Source: Mytilus californianus (Eukaryota; Mollusca; Bivalvia; Mytilida; Mytilidae). Taken from it: 64,000 bases of DNA. Position 1 is the stretch's first letter. Each line of letters begins with the position of its first letter. Shown in pieces: positions 36,739 to 46,130 of this stretch. The position numbers were made by a program, and so were the translations under genes. The notes under the pieces were generated by a model. That model ran no database searches, was not told the DNA's origin, and saw only the letters and a list, made by a program, of their open reading frames with translations. The stretch spans positions 68,841,558 through 68,905,557 of the forward strand of contig NW_026262668.1 in assembly GCF_021869535.1 (NCBI RefSeq), in the 5' to 3' direction.

Positions 36739-38072
36739 TGTAGGCCGACTCGGAGGTGCGATGGGGACACTGAAGTGCGATGGTCACGCTGAAGTGCAAT
36801 GATCCGCGCCGAAGTACGATGGTCCTTTCGCTGAAGTGCGATGGTTTGCATGACGCTTGAATGATGTGACGTTTTCAGATACAACGTTTCTTTGAATACA
36901 ACCTGAATTCGCGACAGGAGGATACGATTTTGTAAATAAAGATTTCATGCAAACGAAGGATAGGAAAGGAAAGGAAAAAGAAAGTAACGAACGATTCAAA
37001 TCCCGAATAGTTATGAGCAGTGCATGCAGGTGGAGGTTACAAAAATATTTAAAACCAAGTCAGGCAGTAAATCGTGGGGAGCAAAGCGGCTTAAAGATGA
37101 ACTTGGTCTGCAGATGGGCTAACCAGTGTCCGGAAGTATACCACAAACTTTTTGTACGACAAATAAATTATATTGATCTAAATATAATTATTGACTTCTC
37201 TTCAAGTATGCTTCACATGATTTTATGTGGACATTTAGGTAATAAAGTTAATAATAAGCAATGTTTTTGTTATATTAAGTTGATATAATTTTGTTTTATC
37301 CCTGAGATAAATCCTGCTTTGTAAGAAAACCGGCACTCTAGCCTAATTTTATTGTGGTTACAGTGTTTATCTCCTACCACTAGTTAACTTAGGCCGAAAT
37401 AAACCCGACTAGTCCCTACTTGTACTTCCCAATTTCTCCTGCTCAGCGTAGAAGCACCTAATTTTTAAGTTTTCGGTGGAACACGTGACACGTCTCGACA
37501 TAAGTCAAGCATAAATGTACTTGGCGGTTTTTCTCTCTTGAAAACTGTTACGACATTAGATAAATGGACGAATGATTGTTGTGAGTAATTTCTCAGCTAT
37601 GACATGACGAAAACAAGTTACATTTGATAAAATGAGATGGACCCTGCTTAGTACTATAGACCGACACGCTTATTTTTTTTACCGCACTTGAACACTCAAT
37701 ATAAAGACATGTCCTCCCAGTCGAAGCCATTATACTTAATCTGAGCCATCCAGTCTATTTTCTTGCTCCATACTGCTGCATGCTAGGTGGAAAATTAGAT
37801 AATTTAAGTTTTAAAATCTTTGGTTTCACCTGACCAGAAATCAAAATCGACCTTCCAAATGCGAGGCTAACACGCTAACCACTACACCACTACATTAAAT
37901 ATGTGGTTCTTACTTCAGACCATTGCATTTTAGCTAGTATACACCATTGCACTTCTTCGTAACAATCAACGTCAACGTCACAGTTAGACCATCACACTTC
38001 AGCGTAACAGCGCGGACCATCGCACTTCAGCGTGATCATCGCGGTTCGGAGTACCATCGCGGTTCAGAGTCC

Positions 38073-38076
<4 letters not shown>
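36739..38076. mobile_element. 1.3-kb inverted-repeat element with arrays of short subterminal repeats
   Basis: Tips TGTAGG (36,739) and CCTACA (38,071-38,076) are inverted copies, each set in a TA-rich run. Both ends carry several copies of a ~15-bp motif: GCTGAAGTGCGATGGT on the left (about 36,775-36,850) and its complement ACCATCGCACTTCAGC on the right (about 37,918-38,070), imperfect between copies. The interior (36,860-37,910) has no recognised transposase; an open stretch at 36,947-37,288 matches nothing I know. Probably a non-autonomous DNA element. Confidence 0.75.
37820..37897 (-). repeat. tRNA-like segment (SINE head or tRNA pseudogene)
   Basis: On the minus strand TGGTGTAGTGG fits the Pol III box A pattern exactly, followed by TTAGCGTGTTAGCC and, at box-B distance, AAGGTCGATTTTGATTTC, a degraded relative of GGTTCGANTCC. 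The arms do not fold into a good cloverleaf, so this is not a functional tRNA. Confidence 0.5.

Positions 38077-38134
<58 letters not shown>
38076..38134. repeat. (TA)n microsatellite
   Basis: About 58 bp of uninterrupted TA, sitting exactly between the inverted-repeat element and the Penelope-like fragment. Confidence 0.98.
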
Positions 38135-38135
<1 letters not shown>

Positions 38136-38184
38136 CCAGTCTTAAAGGGTACAACATCACCAAAAAATGACAATAAACGAACAA

Positions 38185-38232
38185 ATGTAACTATAAATAT
38201 TTCGGATAACAGATATCCTTCATCAGTATGAG
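38185..38232 (-). ncRNA. Hammerhead-like motif in the Penelope-like 3' region
   Basis: Minus strand: CTGATGA (38,226-38,220), then GGATA-TCTGT-TATCC able to form a 5-bp stem, then GAAA (38,203-38,200) and TATTTATA that could form a minimal third stem. This is the order of a hammerhead ribozyme core, known in Penelope-like elements. Against it: an extra A follows CTGATGA and I cannot pair stem I. Possibly degenerate. Confidence 0.35.
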
Positions 38233-38758
38233 CACGATGTAAAATGAATCAGATCAATCTATTCTGATTATTAAACTATAGCAATCTTGAATTATATACA
38301 ATAAAAAAAAGTGAAACAGTTTCACCCGAACATCATATGTAGAGACGCTAATAAACTTTTAAAATTTCCAAAAAACGACTCAAAGACATGCCTAAAATGA
38401 AAATAGTAATTAGAGATATGAACTGGCACAACTCTAAAATTCCAAAAAAAAAAACAGCACTGATCGATATAAGCTGGTAAAATATGTCAAACAGAGGCTT
38501 TTATCATCCCAAATAAATAGCAGTTGTATAATGAAAAGAAAAAAAAATAGTAAATTTGGGATAAGGTTAAAAAATTGGACGTGGATGCGTACTTGTACAT
38601 CCCTACCAAATGAAAAGAACCCTGGTATTTAAACTAGTAAAACTCAAAAAATTCCAAAAGAATCCTTAAAACTGTAAGGGTCAAGTAAGGAAGCCGGAGT
38701 AACTGGAAACAAATGATGTCAGGAAAAGAGTGATGGTAGGGAAAATTAGTGACTCATT

Positions 38759-39493
38759 CTATGTTTTTTCATTAATGCCCTCTGGGGAAACTGTCCTTAG
38801 CTTTCTTATCCAAAACCTTTCCCGAGCAAGTCTTTCGGCCCCTGACCAACCCTCGTTGTGGTCTATGATTGTGATTGTAAGGTTTTTGAGATCAGCTTGG
38901 GCGTGCCCAGGTGATCTCAAATGACGACTTACGGGGAGGTCGGGCTTGCAGGTGTAGTCACTTCGATAACCATTCATGCGTTTGTTGAATGGCTGTTCTG
39001 TCTCGCCAATATACTGCATGCCACATCGACACTGAAGAAGGTATACAACATTCTGTGTTTTGCAAGTTACATTATAAAATATAGTGTACACAGACCCAGT
39101 GGAGTGGCAAGTAAATGTTTGAGTATTCAGTATTTGTTGGCAAGTCAGACATCGTCTGTTACCACACGACTTGCACCATCCTGCAGTTGAACAGCTTTTA
39201 TTAGAAGAGACGTCAGCTTTCACAAATAAGTCTTTCAGACTTGCTGGTCTCCGAAAAGCTAAGACAGGAGGATTGGGAAAGATCTTGGACAATTTTGGGT
39301 GCTTGGCAATAGTTTGCCAATTGGCACGGATCAAACGTGAAAGGTTAGTAAAGGCGGGATTGTATGTTAAAACAAACGGAACTATTTTGCTGCGCCTCTT
39401 CTGTTTGTACTGTAATAGGTCATTGCGGCTGTTGTTATTAGCACGCGCAAATCCCTTATCTATGTCCAATTTCTTATAACCTCGTTTGGTCAA
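38759..39493 (-). CDS. Penelope-like element fragment: zinc-binding linker and GIY-YIG endonuclease
   Basis: An open frame of 244 codons without a true start (first codon TTG). It begins FLTKRGYKK, the exit of the RT region, followed by a linker with KIVPFVLTYNPAF, then a Cys cluster (C101, C107, C110, C115, C118), then a GIY-YIG nuclease: VVYLLQC (149-155), YIGET (161-165), Arg172, His191 and Glu220 at the spacing of catalytic residues in this fold. In Penelope-like elements this domain nicks target DNA for reverse transcription. The nuclease part is uninterrupted, so the copy is fairly young, but it cannot be autonomous. Confidence 0.88.
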   Translation of the reverse strand: MTKRGYKKLDIDKGFARANNNSRNDLLQYKQKRRSKIVPFVLTYNPAFTNLSRLIRANWQTIAKHPKLSKIFPNPPVLAFRRPASLKDLFVKADVSSNKSCSTAGWCKSCGNRRCLTCQQILNTQTFTCHSTGSVYTIFYNVTCKTQNVVYLLQCRCGMQYIGETEQPFNKRMNGYRSDYTCKPDLPVSRHLRSPGHAQADLKNLTITIIDHNEGWSGAERLARERFWIRKLRTVSPEGINEKT

Positions 39494-39557
39494 AAACCGC
39501 GAAGTTCCTGTAACCGTTTAGTGACAGCCTCCTCAGAGGAGCAAATCCGCTTTACTC

Positions 39558-39578
39558 TGATATATATATATATATATA
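39558..39578. repeat. (AT)n microsatellite
   Basis: A short ATATAT run marking the 5' side of the truncated Penelope-like copy. Confidence 0.9.
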
Positions 39579-39952
39579 AGCAGCATTTCCCATTTACAGA
39601 TAGTCATTGATCTGTCAATTGTGCTATATATTCTCTTATTATACATATCATTTATAGTTTGACCAAAAACAAAAAATTCAAAACAATATATCATGAAAAT
39701 TCGTTTCAAATGTAAATTCACATTTCAATCTCGTTTTTATCGCTGAAAAAATATGGAAAGCCGGGTTTTCTGTTGATAATAGTCCAATTACCGATTTTGT
39801 TAAATTTGTTTTATTCATGATAGAAATTTAAAAAATGCTTCTGATATGAAAAATGTGTTTACACTATTAAATAATTTTTCATCGCAAGGCTGTACAGGCA
39901 ATGATTTTGGAAAGATAACTATACACAATTGGTTTTACAGTAACATTGGTTA

Positions 39953-40212
39953 CAGCAGAATGCATTGAGTGTAGGCAAAGGTAGAATATTTGGTTAGCTT
40001 GCTTGCTGAACCGTGAAGTCATTATTAGGTTAGGTATACTACCCTCCTTTCGGAGTAGTCTAGTCCTACAGACAGATAGATTGGTTATCTGTCGGATAGT
40101 CTATTCTTAAAGGAGGGTAGTTTACCTAACATAATAATGACTTCACGGTTCAGCTAGCAAGCAAGCTAACCAAAAATATTACCTTTACCTACACACTCAA
40201 TGCATTTTGCTG
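39953..40212. mobile_element. Foldback palindrome 1 (arms ~126 bp)
   Basis: Left arm 39,953-40,078 and right arm 40,086-40,212 are near-perfect inverted copies around a 7-nt centre. Matching blocks include TGAACCGTGAAGTCATTATTA, written in the opposite sense on the right, and ACTACCCTCCTTT/AAAGGAGGGTAGT. No coding content. Confidence 0.92.
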
Positions 40213-40465
40213 AAAATGTCTAATGTTGCCTATTTTGTCCAATATTGTCTATGATTACACATCCTTGCATATCGTTATTTTGCTTTTAAAGAATGAATAC
40301 TTATTACGATAATCGGAATACCAGACAGGTTGAAGTTGTCGTGTTGTTTTACATTTACACGCACGATTTTGCGTCTGAAGTGCGAGACTATTATTGATAA
40401 AATAAACACAAAACAACACCAGAGTAGTCATTTTCGAGGTGTTTAACAATTAGGGGAATAACGGG

Positions 40466-40808
40466 TCGAGAACACAGGGACTCGGTTAGCAGATTAAAAA
40501 AAAAATTAATCAATGTTTTTTAATTTTTTTTCAGTATTTCCTGACTATTTGCATTACTTTATTTACGTATTTGACGATAGCTTCAATATTTCTTTGTTTT
40601 CTAGCAATGTGCAGTTTACTATCCATATCCGTATACTGAAACATCCTATGGATAGTGAACTGCACATTGCTAGAAAACAAAGAAATATTGATGCCATCGT
40701 CAAATACGTTAATAAAGTAATACAAATATACAGGAAATATTAACAAAAACTTTAAAAAAACATTGATTGAAATTTGTTTAATCTGCTAACCGAGTCCCTG
40801 TGTTCGGG
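40466..40808. mobile_element. Foldback palindrome 2 (arms ~160 bp)
   Basis: The left arm begins AACACAGGGACTCGGTTAGCAG (40,471) and the right arm ends CTGCTAACCGAGTCCCTGTGTT (40,804). The arms meet around a ~19-nt centre near 40,637, with TTTCTTTGTTTTCTAGCAATG/CATTGCTAGAAAACAAAGAAA inside. Two mirror-image open frames on opposite strands result from the symmetry and are not genes. Confidence 0.92.
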
Positions 40809-40859
40809 AACAATAAAAAATATTTCTTCTCGCCATTAAGGTACACTTATGATATCAAC

Positions 40860-41600
40860 TTGCACAGCCGAGGAACGTCTTGACCTTCACAGTGCAACAC
40901 ATCAGATCATTATTGAAGATTTTCAAGTAAACGTTAAGATGAAATGCAGCAATAAAATCGTTGTTTATTTTACAGTATTTTATGCATGAGATCACTGTTT
41001 CGTTTACATTATACTGGTTACCATAGGTATAGGGCCAAACAATCTCCATGGAAATGAGATGTGCCCAATATAAAACATATGCATGCAAAATGTCAGTGAC
41101 CTAACACTAGTGGTTCCCCCTAAATTAACCTTATCACAAACTAATACATGTAAACTGAGCAAAAGTTTCAGTCAATAGACCATGACTGAGGGGGCGGGGT
41201 CAAACTATCTCCTTGAAAATGAGTTGTGCCAATGTTAATACAACTGCATACCAAATGTCATTGACCTACAACTATTAGTTCCTCATAATCTGACCTAACC
41301 ACGAATTAAAACATGCAAACTAAGCAAAAGTTTCAAAGTCAATAGACCATGACTGAGGGGACTGAGCCAAATAATCTCCATGGAAATGAGATGTGCCAAT
41401 GCTAATACATGTGCATATTAAATATCATTGACCCACCACTAGGGCCAAAAAAATCCCATGGAAATAAGATGTGTCAATGCTAATACTGCAACTGCATATA
41501 CCAAATATCTTTGAATTACCACTAGTGGTTCCTCATAAACAACATAATCACAAACTAATACATTGTTGATGCCGCCGACGCCACCGACACTGAAAACAGC
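40860..41600. repeat. ~166-bp tandem repeat array
   Basis: ATCTCC-TGGAAATGAG-TGTGCC-type phrases recur at about 41,043, 41,207 and 41,374, with a shortened unit at 41,454; each unit also holds CAATAGACCATGACTGAGGGG or TAGTGGTTCC. Spacing is about 165-167 bp. Ends with TGATGCCGCCGACGCCACCGAC (41,568). Confidence 0.75.
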
Positions 41601-43836
41601 ATACCGGGTAAATATATCTGGCTTTTTTAATTGACTCTAAAATAATAAAATTAATAAATAGAATGTTTACATCTATAAATAAATTGACATAATCACCAGC
41701 TGCAATATATTTCAACTATATGTGTATGTATATTGCCACAGGGAGGTCATGTGACATGTTTCATATCAATTTGGTGTTGTTTAAAGATCAATCTACTTTA
41801 TCCGGGGCCTTTTTATGGGTCCATGACACATTCTTTACTATCTTCTTTTCACGTTATATGGATGGCACATGTATTGATTATTATGTTGTTTTGGCTAATT
41901 TCTATAACTGTTGATTAAAATCTGTCCCATTTCTATGTTCCCTTTCCCAATGATTATTCAGTATCGATGACCCGTGACAGATTGTGTATAAACAGCTTTC
42001 AAAATACAGTTACGAAGTGTTAAACATTCAGCGGACATCAAACATATTTCAACACTGACATTAATGCAACAAAGCTAGTCATGTAAAACACAATACACTT
42101 CCATTATACCAAGAAAATATGTAAGGTGCCATGAAGGAGCATTCTCGCAATATCCTCATACGATGACAACTCATGCGATGGTATCTGTTGCCACGGACCA
42201 TTGCAACCGCAGTTGTTCAGGAGGATCAGTGCTGTGGAAAATTTATGTAATCAAATAAAAAGCGACATACAAGAGCAGCTTGTGGCAGACATTCAAGTCT
42301 GTGAAATGTTTTGGTGTTAGAAAATAGTGCTATATAACTTATATTTCCCTGCATACCAAATATAACTAGCCGTTTCTTGTTTAGACTATTGTTCATGCTG
42401 TTGGGTAGCTGGACTGTGCAGGTTTTTAAAGTGTATGTTTTTATAACACACTATCTCTCTCCCTTTTGATCCCTTAATTGATATACAATTTTTTGTATTT
42501 TTATTCAATTGAGTACATCATTGTTATAAATTGATTTTTGCTATTCATGGACCCTTTCGGTTGCAATAAAAGATTCGTTACGACATATGGTTAGATAAGA
42601 GGTTTGTGTGCACAAAAAACTGGTTTACTCCCACCACATTTAGAGCCACCTAGTGACCAAGTCAGACTATATATACGGACCATGTTTGTTGTTGTTGTCT
42701 TTAATGTTTGTATGCCTATGTCGGATGTTTTTAACATTTATTTGGTTGGTGTGGAGGTGAAGGTCCAATAGTTTCGGCAATTCATGTTATCCTCTTTATG
42801 TATTGTATCAACAAAAAGTCAAAATTTATGTTTTTGGGAGGGGCCTGAAATTATTATTGATTTTCATTCAGAATATATTATTATAGAGAGGCGAGTAAGG
42901 GAAATTTCAAACTCTTATTGAATTGTTAGCCGGAAAACTTAATAAATAACACAATACCAGAATAACCGAACAAGGCTCACGATAGCAGTCAATTTACCGT
43001 CGGTGACGTTTGTAAATATAATATATATCAGATTCTATTTGCCATGATTTGAATTATTCCCCATTATGACCCTCGGTTAATAAATGCATCGAGCCCCACT
43101 TGACACCTGGTCATTATATCTTCGGCTAGTGTCCTTATGCATTGCGAAAAAAGAATCACCACCCTTCTCCTTAAATGGAAAGCAAGTTATGTTAAGTGTC
43201 TCATATATATCTTTACTGTTTTCAAAACATAACCACGTAACTGATCTTGACCTCAATTATTATTTGTAAATAGAATCAGGGTACACCGAGGGGAAACCTT
43301 TCCCACTTTCTGTGACAAAAACTATGAAAAACATAAAACTGTCATACATGCAAACTGTTGTGGTATTATTTAATGTTTTTATTTACTTCTCTGTTGTACA
43401 GAAGAAACGAACGATATTGTTACATGTGAAAACATGTGGCAACCCAAACATTACCCAAGAAATAAATCGGTCAACGTATAGTTTGTTCTCGATAAACCAT
43501 GAAATAATACCTTCCGTTTCATGAAATGTTTAAATAAAATATATACGCAATGACAGCCATTAACTTGTCAAATTTATTGCCTGTATACGTCCGTACAGTT
43601 AGGCCATTTTTGAGATAATGATGAACAATGCATAACATACTTAAAATGACATGTGTTTACATTAAATTATTGCATACAGGTATTATTTATGTTGACCCCT
43701 TATTAATTCATAAGCCAACAACATAATATCCCCAAAAGGCGCTCGAAGTGTACGTGCGTATATACGATGTTCAGCAATATGTACATATCTTTACCATTTG
43801 CCCCTAGTAAGCTGTGTAATTAAACACGTACGGTGT
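41601..43836. other. Intergenic, nothing recognised
   Basis: Mixed AT-rich sequence without a supported gene, RNA or repeat that I can name. Confidence 0.45.
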
Positions 43837-43839
43837 TTA

Positions 43840-44139
43840 GGGAGCTACCATTTGATTTTTATGGGGGGGGGGGGGGGGGGCGGGCTAGGATGAAATTTGA
43901 AAAAAAGGCAGGACAGGAGTTTGAGTAAAAAAAAAGGCAGGATGAGCAACTTGGCAAAAAAAAAAAAAAGGCAGGTGTACAATTTATGTAAAAAAAAGTC
44001 AGGATAAACTAATAAAAAAAAAGGCAGGACCGAATAGAGTGAAAAATAAAAAGGCAGGACAGAGATTACAACTAAAAAAAAATGCAGGACAAAATTTTTC
44101 ATCCTAGCCCCCCCCCATAAAAATCAAATGGTAGCTCCC
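43840..44139. mobile_element. Harbinger-type MITE, exactly 300 bp, TTA target duplication
   Basis: Begins GGGAGCTACCATTTGATTTTTATGGGG and ends with its inverted copy; arms of about 50 bp extend to CTAGGATGAAA/TTTCATCCTAG. TTA stands on both sides (43,837-43,839 and 44,140-44,142), the 3-bp duplication typical of PIF/Harbinger elements. The interior is six or seven copies of an AAAAAAAAGGCAGGAC-type motif every ~28-32 bp. The left arm has a run of 18 G; the right has 9-10 C. Confidence 0.9.
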
Positions 44140-44142
44140 TTA

Positions 44143-44777
44143 GCAATATGCAAATGTCTATGCCATATGCAAATTAAACAGAGATTATCAATTAAATAAC
44201 AGATCTAAATGAAAAGTTAATTATATAATTTGCTTGGAGAAACATGGTTTTTGAGGAGATTTCATGTTATTCCGAGCCAACATAATCAGGAATTCATTAA
44301 AATGGGACAGACTGGTTTGATAATGTCTTTGTGTTCAAATATTTTACCAATCATGAGGTATTTGTTAAATATATAATAATTGATCATAACTCCCCCTAAA
44401 AGCAAATATAAAAATAGTGTTATAAAATTATATAAACTGTGTAACCTCGATATTGCTACCAATTGTGAAACCGCTGGTGGTGGATTGTTAGCCGGTCCCC
44501 CGCGTACTCAGTCCTGGTACATCCGGTTTTCAATAGGTACTAGCAATTAAGATCTAATTAATGCATCTTGTTTCAAATGAGGTAAAGCCAACTTTTCCTT
44601 ATTTTTTTTCAACTACGGATCAAAATCCGAAATTTGTCAAAACACTTTTGAAATTTGAATTTTATAGTATACTTTAATTCTTTTGTAACCATTTACATGT
44701 CCATTCAACCAAAGTGTTATTCTTGGCAATACATTGCTGTTGAAGACATGTTGAAGACAATTTTGACAAGATATTTT
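44143..44777. other. Intergenic, nothing recognised
   Basis: AT-rich; a short more GC-rich stretch near 44,470-44,530 shows no identifiable gene. Confidence 0.45.
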
Positions 44778-45118
44778 ATAAAATTGAGAATGGAAATGGG
44801 GAATGTGTCAAAGAAACAACAACCTAACCAAAGAGCAGAAAACAGCCGAAGACCACCAATGCCGGGGTCTTCAACACAGCGAGAAAATCCCGCACCCGGA
44901 GGCGGGCTTCAGCTGGCCCCTAAACAAAAATGTGTACTAGTTCAATGAAAATGGACGTCACACTAAACTCCAAAACATAGAAATGAACTAAATTAAAAAA
45001 AAAACATACAAGACTAACAAAGGCCAGAGGCTCCTGACTTGGGACAGGCGCAAAAATGCAGTGGGGTTAAACATGTTTTGTGAGATCTCAACCCTCCCCC
45101 TATACCTCTAGCCAATGT
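44778..45118 (+). repeat. Interspersed repeat R2, forward copy
   Basis: Runs from GAGAATGGAAATGGGGAATG to ACCTCTAGCCAATG. An inverted copy lies at 63,401-63,732 and a fragment at 5,010-5,085. It contains CGCACCCGGAGGCGGGCTTCA and the module AGGCTCCTGACTTGGGACAGG also found at 10.76 kb. The forward open stretch is a by-product of the repeat, not a gene I can identify. Confidence 0.85.
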
Positions 45119-45780
45119 CGAATAAACATGTAAAATATTCTATCGAATTATGGACAAAAAGAAATCACGTGATAAATTCTTAATAATTAAAAAAAATATG
45201 AAATATAATATTTATGTTTCTCTCAGGCTTAACTAAATGATACCCTGAAAGTTGCTCGTGTCCTAATGGGAGTTGCAAGTTTTAAGTTATCTAGCTGGAA
45301 GTTGAACAGGTGGTTATCCAGTTATAATTTCTAACCTGTCCTTCCGCGAAATATGTATATGCTTTTAAAATGTTGTATTGATTTTCGAAAATTTGCCATG
45401 ACAATTAACAATCGGGCAATAATTTCAAGTAGTAAAAAGGTACATGACATATTAAATGATGATGATAAGGTAGGAAATACATGTATCAATCTTTTCAGTT
45501 ACAGTTGAAAGCTGGCTATTAAATTGCTCCAAATGCACACAACCCTAATTCAATCAGAATTTGACAGGGACTCTCTGAACATAGCATAATTTTCTCGACC
45601 TAGGGGTATAAACCTATAAAACTGCTGAACATATTAGAACGGTCTGCAGAACAGTACATATAACCCCCATTTCCAATTTTTGTTAACCCCCAAATCTCTA
45701 TCAAATGTTTTTTTTTTACAATAATCATTATGATAGGCATGTTAATGTAGATTTCTGTTATCTGTTCATCAATGCTGAAA
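45119..45780. other. Intergenic, nothing recognised
   Basis: AT-rich sequence without supported features. Confidence 0.45.
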
Positions 45781-46130
45781 AGTATAAACCAAATCTAAAT
45801 TCCAAGGACATAACTCGAGGATTTGTCACCGTACCAGGATGTCATAATAACATGCACATCTTCATATTAAGATTTTATAAAGTACAAACTTTCATGAATA
45901 TCCGATGAAGTATGAATGAGGAGTTGCCGGCTCTGAATAGCATACACAATTTCTAAGTACAAAGTGGCATAACTCTGATTTGTCAATGGACCAGGATGTC
46001 CTACTAGTATGCATTTTCATGTAAGGACCTTACAATGCACAAAGTTTCACGAACAACAGATGAATCATTTCGGAGGAGCTGAGTCCACAAAGTGCATACT
46101 GAATATTAAGAAATACTCTAAATTCAGGGG
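45781..46130 (-). repeat. ~159-bp repeat array, reversed orientation
   Basis: GGACATAACTCGAGGATTTGTCA (45,807) and GGCATAACTCTGATTTGTCA (45,967) lie 159 bp apart, each followed by CCAGGATGTC and a CATGCAC/TATGCAT block. Read on the minus strand the box is GAGTTATGTCCTTGG or GAGTTATGCCACTTT, as in the pearl-like arrays. Confidence 0.6.

Larger units (their letters stand above)
38135..39555 (-). mobile_element. Penelope-like retroelement, 5'-truncated copy
   Basis: A minus-strand element between two TA microsatellites (38,076-38,134 and 39,558-39,578). It holds the C-terminal coding part described separately and about 620 bp of 3' non-coding sequence. Upstream of the open frame (39,494-39,555) the same frame has stops, so the reverse-transcriptase core is missing. 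Truncation at the 5' side is usual for such elements. Confidence 0.8.

Noticed and set aside
37947-38184. ORFs ending in Tyr-Ile repeats
   Set aside because: Translation of the (TA)n tract.
40513-40746. Two ORFs on opposite strands with nearly the same protein (ELHIARKQRNI...KYVNKV)
   Set aside because: They are mirror images produced by the foldback palindrome at 40,466-40,808.
44655-44948. ORF containing MEMGNVSKKQQ, repeated at 63.5 kb (-)
   Set aside because: Lies in a dispersed repeat and is only a partial frame through it; no independent evidence of a protein.
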